Source: Acidobacteriota bacterium (lineage in GTDB: Bacteria; Acidobacteriota; Terriglobia; Bryobacterales; Bryobacteraceae). From it: DNA of 52,974 nucleotides. The translations under genes and the position numbers were made by a program. The notes beneath the pieces were generated by a model. That model was not told the DNA's origin and did no database searches. It was given only the letters and a program-made list of their open reading frames with translations. Positions 7,141-15,686 of the stretch are shown piece by piece. The stretch spans positions 1 to 52,974 of the forward strand of contig VFZU01000029.1 in the NCBI GenBank assembly GCA_016870995.1, written 5' to 3'. Numbering within the stretch: the first letter of the stretch is position 1; each line of letters starts with the position of its first letter.

Positions 7141-8498
7141 CGGGCGATTTTGGTCTGGTTGCCGGTGAACTGGCCCACGGCGAGGAGTGACGGCGAAAGC
7201 GTCCAGGTGTGCTGGCCTTGGATGTTCCAGTTGTCGAAGGCATTCTGGGCGCGGAGGACGGGGAGGCCGGCGGTGTTGTTGGCCGCGCTGGCGCTTTGGA
7301 AGACGCGGCCGGAGATGCGCTGCGATGGCTTGAGAACGTGATCGACGCGAGCGATGATCTGGTCGGCGTTTTCGTTGGCGGGACGGTTCCAGACGTAGCG
7401 GTTTCCTGAGGAGTTGGGCAGCGGGACCTGGAGCTTGTCAAGGAAAGCGAGGGCGGCGGGATCGATCCGCGAGGCGGGAATGGTGGCATTGGGAAAGGGC
7501 GCGTTGTTGGCGTTGGGGTCGGTGGGTCTACGGGCGAGGGCGGAGAAGTCGCCGGCGCGCTGGGCGGGCGTGGCGGTCACCAGACCGGAGAAGGTGGCGG
7601 CCTGGCGCTCGCGGAGGCCTTCGTAGGAGGCGAAGAAGAACGTGCGGTTTTTGACGATGGGTCCGCCGATGGAGCCGCCGAATTGGTTGCGGCGGAGCTT
7701 GCCTTTTTGCAGGCCGAAGAAGGCGCGCGAGTCGAGGGCGTCGTTGCGGAGGAACTCATAGGCCGAGCCGTGGAATTCGTTGGTGCGGGATTTGGTTGTG
7801 GCGTTGATGATGGCGCCGGAGTTGCGCCCGAACTCGGCGGAGAAGTTATTGGTTTGGATGCTGAACTCTTCGAGGGCGTCGGGATTGGGAATGAGCGAGG
7901 CGGTGTTGAGTTGGGGGTCGTTGTTATCGCCGCCGTCGAGTAAGTAGTTGTTGGCGGTGCCGCGCGCGCCGTTGACGGAGATGCCTTCGTTCTGGCCGAG
8001 GCCATTGTTGCCGCCTGAGGAGACTGCGCCCGGGACGAGGCGCACGAGTTGCAGGGCGTTGCGGCCGTTGAGCGGGAGCTCGGTGATGCGGCGCTCGTCG
8101 ACGGTCTCCTTGATGGTTGCGCCTACGGTTTCGACCACCGAGACAGAGCCGCCGACGGTGATCGCTTCGCTGAGTTGGCCGAGTTCGAGCTTCGCTTCGA
8201 CCTGGCGTGTGGCCTCGGCGTCGAGGCGGAACGAAGGGGACTTGAAGGGGCGGAAGCCGTCGCGGGTGACTTCGACCTGGTAGTCGCCAATGGGGAGGCG
8301 AGGCAGGATGAAGCGGCCGTTGTCGTCGGAGGTGGCAGTGAAGACCAGGCCTGTCAGGTGGTTGACGCCTCTGACGGAAGCGCCTGCGACGGCGGCACCG
8401 GAGGAGTCATACACAGCGCCGTTGATCTGGCCGGTGGATTGGGCGAGGAGTGAGGCGGCGGCGAGCGCCAACAGCAGAAGGTGTTTCATTGTTTGCAT
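7141..8498 (-). pseudogene. TonB-dependent receptor, N-terminal plug part (before frameshift)
   Basis: The reading frame encodes a signal peptide (MKHLLLLALAAASLLAQ, from M4), a carboxypeptidase-regulatory-like beta-sandwich of about 80 residues (GQINGAVYDSSGAAVAGA... NGRFILPRLPIGDYQVEV), and the TonB plug with ELPLNGRNALQLVRLVPG, ISVNGARG and NNYLLDGGDNND. The first barrel strands follow. Sense is lost after QFTGNQTKIAR near 7141, where the frame turns Ser/Arg/Thr-rich while the correct continuation is in another frame (LPVGSGEGVSYKDLG). One base is missing there. Either an assembly error or a recent mutation would explain it. A start at M1 (8498) or M4 (8489) is possible. Upstream lie the cyanophycinase-like and matrixin genes on the same strand. 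Confidence 0.85.
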
Positions 8499-8597
8499 TC
8501 CCGATGCTGGGGGGTGTGCCGGAGTCTATCAGAGTTCTCTTGCCGAGGGCGGCCAGTGTGATGCGGACCGAGCGTATGTTGAGATGACCGAGCAGTC

Positions 8598-9491
8598 TTA
8601 GGGAATCTGGATTGCTCCGTTCTCGATGTTGAGAGTGGAGCGTTTGGCGTCGGTGGAGGTCCAGGAGCGGAGGTTGAAGGTCTGGCCGGGGGCGATGGTT
8701 TGGACTTCGATGCCATTGAGGGTGACGGGCTTGGTGGAGGCTGGCTTGCGGGTGGGCTTAAGGAACCAGACGAGGTTGCGGCCGACGACGCGGGAGGTGC
8801 CGTTTGGTTCGACTAGCAAGGCTGTGGCTTCGTCGATGCCGATGCCTTTCGTCTTCTTGAGGCGGCTGAGCCAGGAAGCGAGGCGGCCGATGCGCTTGCG
8901 GGGAGTGAAGTGACTGTCGGTGATGATGCCGCGCAGCGGCTTGATGCGGAGGAAGCCGGTGCCGAGGGTGGCCTTTTCGTGGAAGGCATCGGCGAGGGCT
9001 TGATCACTGGTGATGGTGTCGTGCTCGGCGGAGAAGTAGTGTTCGCCAAGAACGGCGAGCCCAGCGCTGGTGCCGCCGATGGGGACACCGGCGTCGATGC
9101 GTTGTTGCAGCGCCTTTGAGAGTGGAGTGTCCTTCCAGAGGCGGATGTAATTCCACTGGTCGCCGCCGCCGAGGAAGATCGCTTCGGCCTTGAGGACTTT
9201 GTCGACGATGTCCGGATCGGAGGATTGTTCTCGTTGCTTGAGAATCAGCGTGGCAACGGAATTGACCTTGCCGAGCTTTTGAACGAAGGGGTTGTAGGCG
9301 GGTGTGCCAGAGGCGCGGAGGACGAGGAAGTCTCCGCCGTTCGATTTGGCGATCAGCCACTCAAAGGCTTTTTCCACGTCCTTGCCGCCGCCCATTAGAA
9401 GATAGCCGGGTTGGGGTTTGGTGATGATGTCCTGTGGATTGCCATCGCGAGTGTATTGCGCGAGTGTGAGCAGGAGAACCGGGAGCAGCAT
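8598..9491 (-). CDS. Cyanophycinase-like peptidase (family S51), exported
   Basis: Family S51 serine peptidases cleave aspartyl dipeptides or cyanophycin. The 297-residue protein has a short hydrophobic N-terminus, so it is probably exported. The nucleophile elbow is GGTSAGLAVL (S142). GGGDQW at 108-113 corresponds to the family's GG(N/D)Q substrate-side motif, and TDSHFTPRKRIGRL carries the conserved D-x-H-F-x2-R-x-R-x2-RL block. No cyanophycin synthetase is nearby, so the substrate may be a peptide obtained outside the cell. It lies 42 bp downstream of the matrixin gene and 99 bp upstream of the TonB-dependent receptor on the same strand, so a joint role in peptide use is plausible but unproven. 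Confidence 0.85.
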   Translation of the reverse strand: MLLPVLLLTLAQYTRDGNPQDIITKPQPGYLLMGGGKDVEKAFEWLIAKSNGGDFLVLRASGTPAYNPFVQKLGKVNSVATLILKQREQSSDPDIVDKVLKAEAIFLGGGDQWNYIRLWKDTPLSKALQQRIDAGVPIGGTSAGLAVLGEHYFSAEHDTITSDQALADAFHEKATLGTGFLRIKPLRGIITDSHFTPRKRIGRLASWLSRLKKTKGIGIDEATALLVEPNGTSRVVGRNLVWFLKPTRKPASTKPVTLNGIEVQTIAPGQTFNLRSWTSTDAKRSTLNIENGAIQIP

Positions 9492-9533
9492 GGACTACCA
9501 TTGTTCGCCGAAACCGGGCCTGACGGCAAGCGG

Positions 9534-12101
9534 CTAGCGGCTGCGGACTGGCAGGGTGAGCGGGGAGGATTGGCGGCTGTTGACCGCTACCGTAAATGGC
9601 TGGTTGCCTTCGGGGAGAGCACGTGGAAGCACGATGATCGCCTGGAAGAGATTCGCAGAGAGGCGGTCTACGCGAAGGGTGTAGAGGGACGTTTCGCCAA
9701 GTGAGAAGGTGACTTCGTTGGCGCGCGGTGAGGAGTCGATCAGTTGTGAGGGGTCGGTGAAGGTGACTGCGATGGTATCGCCGGAGAACATGGGCCGATT
9801 GCTGTCGATCACGAACTGATCGGAGCCTTCGATGCGCTGGATGGTGGGATTGGCAGCAGAAACCAGCACCAAAAGCGAATTGAATGTTTCCCCGTCTGCG
9901 GTCAATTTCAAGTGAACCCAACCCGAGGAGAGATTGGCGGGAACGCTGAGCGTTAGCCTGCCGTTGCCCGAGGTGAGAACCGACGCCGGGAGATCATTGA
10001 GGGTCGCGGTGACGCGTGTGCCGGAGGTCAATCCAGGAATGGCGACCACGGCGTTGGAGCCGGGCATCACCATCGGAGAGCCGGACTCGGTGGTCCAACG
10101 AGAATCGGGTTGAAGAATGGGTTTGGAGAATGCGGCGGTGGTCTGTTGGACCGAGAGCGCATTGCGGATTTGAATGTGGTTGAGGCCCGACTGGAGAGTG
10201 GCGATCAGGCTTTCGGAGGGAGCCTGCGGGCTCACCACAACACTTGCCAGCAGACGGCTGGGGGAGAGAACCGAAAGCGTTCTGACTTGAACATCGCTTG
10301 AGCCGAAGCCAAGGGTGACACGGCCATTCTGGAAGCGGGCGCCGGGCGCGTTGACTTCAATCACAGTCTCGGACCCAGCAATGAGGGTCGAGGGCGAAAG
10401 GGTGAACGAGTTTGCTTCCGAATCGGTGTAACGCAACTGTGCGGGGGCGTCTGGACGGAGGAACAAAGAGCTCTGGCCGTCAGAGCCGAGCAGGACGATT
10501 CTTGCGACGTGACCCGTGGGCGCGGGAGGGGCACCGACTACGATTGTGCCGGCAGATTCATCGATGGAGCGCGCGGGAGCTTCTTCGCCGTCGATGAGTA
10601 CGCGAGTTCTGGAGGTGATGCTGCTGCCGGTGATTTGCGCGAGGCGTGTACCGTCGGCGGCTGGGGCAATCCAGTTGACGTTGGTGACTTCTGGCGCGCG
10701 GCGGGTTGCTACCTGGATGGCTGAGGGGAGGATGTAGGATTCTGTGCCATTGTCGAGAACCATGTGGCGTTCGCCTTCGCTGAGGAAGCCCGAGAGGAAG
10801 AGATCGAAAATGATGAACTGGTTTGAGAAGCCGCGAACGTTGTTGATGGCCGGGGAGCCGCCAAGGATCGTGGAGCGCAGACCCGGGATTGGTTTCGAAT
10901 CGGTGGTGACGAAGCCGAAGCCGCTGGCGATGAAGCCGGGGTTCAGGACCTGAGGGGTGATGAAGGCGGGGCGGACGTAATTGCCTGTATTTGTGACAGG
11001 GTTGGTGAAGTAGCTGTAGGTGGTGGGGTAGAAGAGGGTTGGCGCCGAGGTGCGGCTATTCACCGAGAAGTTGATGTCACTCAAGGGCTGTGCTGCCAAG
11101 ACGTTGATGGTTTGCGCTGCCTGGGGATCACGAGTGCCAGGGAAGAATTGAAGATCGAAGCGATTGTTGGCCGGGATGGTATTGTTCTCGGGGTCTCGCG
11201 GGAGGATGATGTCGCCCGGGGTGGCCTGGCCGCGAATCGGCGGCGGGATGGGGTGGACGTAGATCTGATAGGGGCCGGGAGGAACACCCTGGATGCGGTA
11301 AGTGCCGTCGGGATTGGAAAGCGTGCTGACGGCGGTGCCGTTGAGCGACAAGGCCACTACGCTCGCCATGTTGACGCCGGTGCCGTTTTGAGTGATCCGT
11401 CCCGAGACGGAGCCAAAGAGGTTTTCGAAATTCTTCGAGGGGTAGAGGATCGAGATCGCGGCGATGTCGTCGGCGGCGAGGGGCTTGGACCGGGTGGTGG
11501 CGCGGGTCAACTGCGTTGACATGGCCGAAGAAGTGAAGGTGTGCTGGAGGCCCAAAGCGTGGCCGAATTCGTGGACCGCGTTCAGGAAGAATGCTTCTGA
11601 AAAGCTGGGATAAGCGACGCCGTCGATGTTGCGAAGATCCTTACGGAAGACGACCAGAGAGCGGAGGATCGGGGTGAAGGGGGCCTGGGAGTTGAGGTCT
11701 GTATCGGCTTTGACGGTGGGGCCGGCGTAGGAGATCACTCCGGGAGGGACATCTTCGGAAAAGATCACATCGATGCCGGGTGTGGATTGGGGGCCGGTTG
11801 CCGCGGCGGCATAGCCGCCGAAGGTGAGGCGCAATTCGCTGGTGGCGACGTTCGACCAGGTGCGGGCCGCCATGAGGACCTGGCTCATCAAGGCATTCGA
11901 GTTGTCACCCGGGGCTAACTGCTGCTGACCGTCGGAAACGATGAAGAAGGGGACGGTGCGATTGACGAGGGCGTTGAGGTCGAAGCGCTCGTAGATGGGG
12001 GTCTGAAAGCCGAACCGAGAGGAGTAGCGGACGAAGTGATAGCTGGCTGCGGCGGATGCAGCGAGCATTACGACCAGGGCGGCGAGACGGGTGAATCTCA
12101 T
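9534..12101 (-). CDS. Secreted matrixin-like zinc metalloprotease with Ig-like repeats
   Basis: This 855-residue protein has a signal peptide (residues 1-20) and a metzincin domain. The zinc site HEFGHALGLQH spans 177-187 (H177, E178, H181, H187), with a candidate Met-turn at M194 (SSAMST). A carboxypeptidase-regulatory-like domain follows (residues about 235-290, GSVSGRITQNGTG... DGTYRIQGVPPGPYQI). The rest is beta-rich, with segments resembling IPT/TIG or bacterial Ig-like repeats (ITGSSITSRTRVLIDGEEAP and PGLTSGTRVTATLNDLPAS). It probably acts outside the cell on protein substrates. Its ATG overlaps the stop of the upstream small exported protein, so the two are translationally coupled. 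The hunt for a propeptide cysteine switch found none. Confidence 0.85.
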   Translation of the reverse strand: MRFTRLAALVVMLAASAAASYHFVRYSSRFGFQTPIYERFDLNALVNRTVPFFIVSDGQQQLAPGDNSNALMSQVLMAARTWSNVATSELRLTFGGYAAAATGPQSTPGIDVIFSEDVPPGVISYAGPTVKADTDLNSQAPFTPILRSLVVFRKDLRNIDGVAYPSFSEAFFLNAVHEFGHALGLQHTFTSSAMSTQLTRATTRSKPLAADDIAAISILYPSKNFENLFGSVSGRITQNGTGVNMASVVALSLNGTAVSTLSNPDGTYRIQGVPPGPYQIYVHPIPPPIRGQATPGDIILPRDPENNTIPANNRFDLQFFPGTRDPQAAQTINVLAAQPLSDINFSVNSRTSAPTLFYPTTYSYFTNPVTNTGNYVRPAFITPQVLNPGFIASGFGFVTTDSKPIPGLRSTILGGSPAINNVRGFSNQFIIFDLFLSGFLSEGERHMVLDNGTESYILPSAIQVATRRAPEVTNVNWIAPAADGTRLAQITGSSITSRTRVLIDGEEAPARSIDESAGTIVVGAPPAPTGHVARIVLLGSDGQSSLFLRPDAPAQLRYTDSEANSFTLSPSTLIAGSETVIEVNAPGARFQNGRVTLGFGSSDVQVRTLSVLSPSRLLASVVVSPQAPSESLIATLQSGLNHIQIRNALSVQQTTAAFSKPILQPDSRWTTESGSPMVMPGSNAVVAIPGLTSGTRVTATLNDLPASVLTSGNGRLTLSVPANLSSGWVHLKLTADGETFNSLLVLVSAANPTIQRIEGSDQFVIDSNRPMFSGDTIAVTFTDPSQLIDSSPRANEVTFSLGETSLYTLRVDRLSANLFQAIIVLPRALPEGNQPFTVAVNSRQSSPLTLPVRSR

Positions 12102-12643
12102 TGACGCGTCCCCCGTGCGGTGCGCTTGCGCAGAGTGGCCAGGGGCATGGACAGGCCCGTGTCTTCCACAGGTTGGCCAGATGCGTTCACCATCTGTTCG
12201 TTGGACTTGTTGCGGACGATGATGAGGTTGCCCTTGTCATCTTTGGCAATGTTCATCAAGCCCTGGCTAAGGCCCATGATCTGCTTGAGCCCGCTCTTAC
12301 CCTGCCAGAGGAAGAAAACGTATTCGGTGTTGCGGGTTAGGGTAGGGGATCCTTCAAAGGATTGGCGGAAGCCAGCGGCAGTGCCCCCCGGAATGGCCAC
12401 CTGGACTTTGGCGCCCGGTGAGCCCTTGAACGCTTCGGTGACGTTGACTTCGCAAACGGTCCAGATGACCGGAGGGCGATAGGTTTGATTGCAGTAGGCG
12501 ACCGTGCCGCGAAGAATCTCGGTGGAATCGTTGATCAAACGTTCTTCCGAAAGTTGTTCGAGGGTTGCGGCGCACGACACTCCCGGCATCAAGCTGGCAA
12601 GCAGCAGGAGGCCGAGGGGGAGGATTGCGCTACGGCGAGGCAT
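12098..12643 (-). CDS. Small exported protein coupled to the matrixin gene
   Basis: The frame extends to 12916, but the first sensible start is the ATG at 12643, giving 181 residues with a clear signal peptide (MPRRSAILPLGLLLLASLMPGVSCAA). The mature part begins with TLEQLSEERLINDSTEILRGTV, has two cysteines (AYCNQ and TVCEV) that could form a disulfide, and contains a beta-rich middle part (NVTEAFKGSPGAKVQVAIPGG). I do not recognise a named family. The stop codon overlaps the ATG of the downstream metalloprotease (12099-12101), which argues for a shared function such as an inhibitor, chaperone or co-secreted partner. That role is inference. The C-terminus is basic (RKRTARGTRQ). Confidence 0.75.
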   Translation of the reverse strand: MPRRSAILPLGLLLLASLMPGVSCAATLEQLSEERLINDSTEILRGTVAYCNQTYRPPVIWTVCEVNVTEAFKGSPGAKVQVAIPGGTAAGFRQSFEGSPTLTRNTEYVFFLWQGKSGLKQIMGLSQGLMNIAKDDKGNLIIVRNKSNEQMVNASGQPVEDTGLSMPLATLRKRTARGTRQ

Positions 12644-12793
12644 AGTATCTATGGCATGTTTGGAAGCAAGTATTCTTCCGAAGTACTGCATTGATTCTAA
12701 AGCATTTGCGGAGATCAGGCAAGGTGTTTGTGTGGCCTTGGGACACAGTTTGACCCACCCGGATGTCTCAACGTGGAGGTATTGTGAGAAGTG

Positions 12794-14359
12794 ATGCCGC
12801 GCGTTTTTGGTGTACTTGTTGTGCTGACCGGGATGGTTTGGGGGCAGTCCGGGCCGGACCGGCTGGGGCGGACGACGCCGAAATCGAGCTTTCTTGGCTA
12901 CTTGAAAAGTGCCCATGAGGGGAACTTCTCAAAGGCGGCGAGATATCTGCAATTTCCTGCGGAAGTTCCTGAAAAGGATAGAGTTGAGCTGGCGCGGCAA
13001 CTGCAGTTTGTGCTCGACCGGGATTTTGTTGGGAACTTCGACAGCATCAGTTCCAAGCCCGAGGGCAGTTCTGAGGAAGGCTTGGCGGCGGACCGGGAAA
13101 GCATTGGCGCGGTGATTGGAGGCGATCAATCGAGCCCGATCCTGATGGTGCGGGTGAGCGAAGGGGGCCAGCAGGTGTGGCTGTTGAGCCACGAAATGGT
13201 GCAGATGGTGCCGCATTTGTTTTCTGAATTCGGTTTTCCGGAGTTGGAGAAGCGATTGCCGAGGTGGACGATCGACATGCATTTCTGGTCGATGCCGATT
13301 TGGGTGCTGGCGTCGATTGCGGCTGCGATTCCGTTGGCGTTCGGAATCGCACTTGGGCTGATTTGGGTTGGTACCCGGTTTTTGCCGGCGCGTTGGGAGG
13401 TGTCGCCAAGGCCAAACCTGCCGGCTGTGCTGTTTGTGACGCTGATTCTGCACTCGATCGCGGCCCAGCTTTTGGGGCTGCCATTGCTTTATCGAGTCTG
13501 GTACGCGCGAGTTCTGCGCGTGCTGTGGTTGCTGGTGATTGTCTGGGTTATTTTCAGCTTGATTGGATTTGTGGATCGAAGGATCCGCGAGTATTTGGAG
13601 CGAAACCAACTGACATCGACGCAATCGCTATTGCAGTTGGGCAGGCGGTTGCTGCAGTTGCTGGTTTTGTTGGGGGCGGTGTTGATTGGGTTGCGCGGCT
13701 TTGGCTACGACATCACGGCGGCGCTGGCAGGACTTGGGATCGGCGGTATTGCGATTGCGTTTGCGGCGCAGAAGACGCTGGAGAACGTGTTTGGGGGATT
13801 GACGCTGCTGAGCGAAGAGAGCATTCGTGTGGGGGACAGTTGCAAGTTTGATCAGACCATCGCGACGGTGGAAGATATCGGACTGCGGGCGACGCGTTTC
13901 CGGACGGTGCAACGCAGTGTGATGTTCATCCCGAATGGGCAGTTGGCGACGATGACGATTGAGAATCTTGGATTGCGCGACCAGATTCTTTTTAAGCATG
14001 TGATCGGCGTGAAGTATGGGATGGAGCCTTCGGAGATGACAGCGTTGCTTGAGGAGTTGAGGTTGTTGCTGGCAAAAGATGCGCGTGTTGCCGTGGAAGG
14101 CCAACGCGCGCAGTTTCTCAAGTTTGGCACCTACTCGCTCGATATTGAGCTGTTCGCTTATGTGCTTACGAACGACTATGCTGAGTTTCTGCGGATTCAG
14201 GAAGAGCTGTTGCTCGGGGTGATGATGATCGTCAGGAAGCACGACTCGGAGTTTGCGTTCCCGTCGCAGACGCTGTATGTGGAGAAAGGGCGGTTGCGTC
14301 TTGATGAGGCTGGGCTTGAGCCCGAAGTTTCACCTGGGCCAGGAGCAGGCGCCGAATGA
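12794..14359 (+). CDS. MscS-family mechanosensitive channel with exported N-domain
   Basis: The protein of about 521 residues should release solutes on hypo-osmotic shock. It opens with a signal peptide (MPRVFGVLVVLTGMVWGQ) and a soluble periplasmic domain of about 130 residues rich in charged residues. At least four membrane helices follow between residues about 165 and 310. The last is the pore helix of MscS (GYDITAALAGLGIGGIAIAFAAQKTLENVFGG). The beta domain follows (IRVGDSCKF... GLRATRFRTVQRSVMFIPNGQL), then the C-terminal alpha/beta domain ending FPSQTLYVEKG. A GTG directly precedes the ATG at 12794 and could also serve as start. TGGAGG lies about 15 bases upstream. The last 128 bases overlap the 3' end of the opposing SRPBCC-like gene. 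Confidence 0.9.
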   Translation: MPRVFGVLVVLTGMVWGQSGPDRLGRTTPKSSFLGYLKSAHEGNFSKAARYLQFPAEVPEKDRVELARQLQFVLDRDFVGNFDSISSKPEGSSEEGLAADRESIGAVIGGDQSSPILMVRVSEGGQQVWLLSHEMVQMVPHLFSEFGFPELEKRLPRWTIDMHFWSMPIWVLASIAAAIPLAFGIALGLIWVGTRFLPARWEVSPRPNLPAVLFVTLILHSIAAQLLGLPLLYRVWYARVLRVLWLLVIVWVIFSLIGFVDRRIREYLERNQLTSTQSLLQLGRRLLQLLVLLGAVLIGLRGFGYDITAALAGLGIGGIAIAFAAQKTLENVFGGLTLLSEESIRVGDSCKFDQTIATVEDIGLRATRFRTVQRSVMFIPNGQLATMTIENLGLRDQILFKHVIGVKYGMEPSEMTALLEELRLLLAKDARVAVEGQRAQFLKFGTYSLDIELFAYVLTNDYAEFLRIQEELLLGVMMIVRKHDSEFAFPSQTLYVEKGRLRLDEAGLEPEVSPGPGAGAE

Positions 14360-14984
14360 TGGCCATGCCGGGTGAGAAAACGGCCCAATAGTTACGAAAG
14401 CGCCGTTTCGAATCTGGGCACGTGGCGACGGCGCGGGTTTCAGTGACCACGATCGAGGTTTCGGCGGAGAGTGGATGCGCCGCGATGCTGAACGCGATTT
14501 TCACGTAGCCAGGTTTGTCGAAGGCGAGGAACCGATCGGGGTCGATGGGCTCGAAGACCGGGTTGGGGTCCCATGGGCGGGTGGCGGCTCCCATGACGAT
14601 GGTGCGCCCCGGGATGATCGCAAGTGTGCCCCAGCCCATGTTGGACATGCGGGTGAACAGTGGGGTTGGCTCGATGGGTTGAGATGGACTCGCGCCCAGC
14701 AACCATTCGCGGGTTCGAAAGATGGCGCGGTTGAGCGGTGAGGCTTCGAGGTCCGCCATTTGAATTGAGTTCCAGCAATCGTCAGCGGTGGCCTCGATGT
14801 GCGTGGAGTGATTGGTAGCCACATCGCTTTGCGGCATGAAGATGTCGAGCAGTGGATTGTCGCGGAGCAGGCGCGGATGGCCAAAGCGAAGCCAGGAGAA
14901 TGCGAAGTAAGATGCGCATCCGGCCAAGGCAAGCGCGGATGCCGCGAGGAGATATCTGGAGCGTTCTGATCTGGGTGAGTGCAT
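14232..14984 (-). CDS. SRPBCC-like membrane-anchored protein
   Basis: The 250-residue protein has one N-terminal membrane helix (YLLAASALALAGCASYFAF), then a domain of about 150 residues whose end (FSIAAHPLSAETSIVVTETRAVATCPDSKRRFRNYWAVFSPGMAIIRR) resembles START/SRPBCC-type lipid or small-ligand-binding proteins. The last 40 residues (after LLLAQVKL) are low-complexity and lie antisense to the mscS 3' end, so the natural stop may have been lost. Upstream is a flavodoxin-like gene on the same strand whose frame runs over this one. The function is unknown. Confidence 0.6.
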   Translation of the reverse strand: MHSPRSERSRYLLAASALALAGCASYFAFSWLRFGHPRLLRDNPLLDIFMPQSDVATNHSTHIEATADDCWNSIQMADLEASPLNRAIFRTREWLLGASPSQPIEPTPLFTRMSNMGWGTLAIIPGRTIVMGAATRPWDPNPVFEPIDPDRFLAFDKPGYVKIAFSIAAHPLSAETSIVVTETRAVATCPDSKRRFRNYWAVFSPGMAIIRRLLLAQVKLRAQAQPHQDATALSPHTASATGTQTPSRAS

Positions 14985-15622
14985 AAGTGTTGGGGGAATG
15001 AACTCATGGGTGCGGGATTTAACCCAGCCGTGGATTCGATCTTGGCGGTGTGAGAGAGTCGCGCTGCAGTGTCGCGGCCGAACTGTCTGGCGAGATCGAG
15101 TGCAACACCGAGATTTGGTTCAGAGAGGCGAGACTTGTCGTTCGGGCGCAACAGCCAGAAGGAGCGAACAGCGATGAGGGTGCCGCCGGTATCGCGTAAA
15201 GATTGCTCCAGAATTTCCTTGGCCCGATCGGTGGCTCCGGAGCCACCAATCAAGCCGATCAGAACATTCGATTTGAGGTGCGCCCGCCGCAAGTACCAGA
15301 GAGTGGGTAAATCGAGAGTCCAATAATAAGGGTTTGAGACTACGGCAACTCGTCTGTAGGCATGAAATGCGTTCGGGGTGCCGGGCGACATAGTGGCGCG
15401 ATCAACTTGAACCCCGCCCTGATGCAACCCTTCCGCCAGCGCCAGCGAAAGATCGTCGCTGAAGCGGGTATCTCGACTGGGATGGTAAAGAATCAGCGCT
15501 TTGGGGCCAGAGGCATTTTTGATCTCTTCAATCACGAATGCGCTGGGAAACTCAACCAGAATCGTTACCGAAGTAACAGCGATCGCCAGTATCCAAAGCG
15601 CCAGTTTGATTCTTTTGCGCAC
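14501..15622 (-). CDS. Flavodoxin-like membrane-anchored protein, 3' end unclear
   Basis: Only the first 200 or so residues look real. They comprise an N-terminal membrane helix (KLALWILAIAVTSVTILVEF) and a flavodoxin-like fold: KALILYHPSRDTRFSDDLSLALAEGL at the phosphate-binding loop position, RVAVVSNPYYWTLDLPTLWYLRRA, and LIGLIGGSGATDRAKEILEQSL. After ARQFGRDTAARLSHTAKIESTAG the frame stays open to 14501 but runs Pro/Ser/Thr-rich over the downstream gene in a different frame. In the +1 frame a TGA occurs at 15004-15006, so a one-base slip would end the protein at about 205 residues. The start is GTG. FMN-dependent electron transfer is possible. Confidence 0.6.
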   Translation of the reverse strand: MRKRIKLALWILAIAVTSVTILVEFPSAFVIEEIKNASGPKALILYHPSRDTRFSDDLSLALAEGLHQGGVQVDRATMSPGTPNAFHAYRRVAVVSNPYYWTLDLPTLWYLRRAHLKSNVLIGLIGGSGATDRAKEILEQSLRDTGGTLIAVRSFWLLRPNDKSRLSEPNLGVALDLARQFGRDTAARLSHTAKIESTAGLNPAPMSSFPQHLCTHPDQNAPDISSRHPRLPWPDAHLTSHSPGFALAIRACSATIHCSTSSCRKAMWLPITPRTSRPPLTIAGTQFKWRTSKPHRSTAPSFEPANGCWARVHLNPSSQPHCSPACPTWAGAHLRSSRGAPSSWEPPPAHGTPTRSSSPSTPIGSSPSTNLAT

Positions 15623-15686
15623 GATGGTTTGTCCGCCTTGCCATTATCGTGAGCAAGCAAATGGCCAAACCATTCATTGGAGAGAG

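Noticed and set aside
14501-15007. C-terminal 165 residues of the flavodoxin-like frame
   Set aside because: They are Pro/Ser/Thr-rich and lie over another gene in a different frame, so they are probably not a natural domain.
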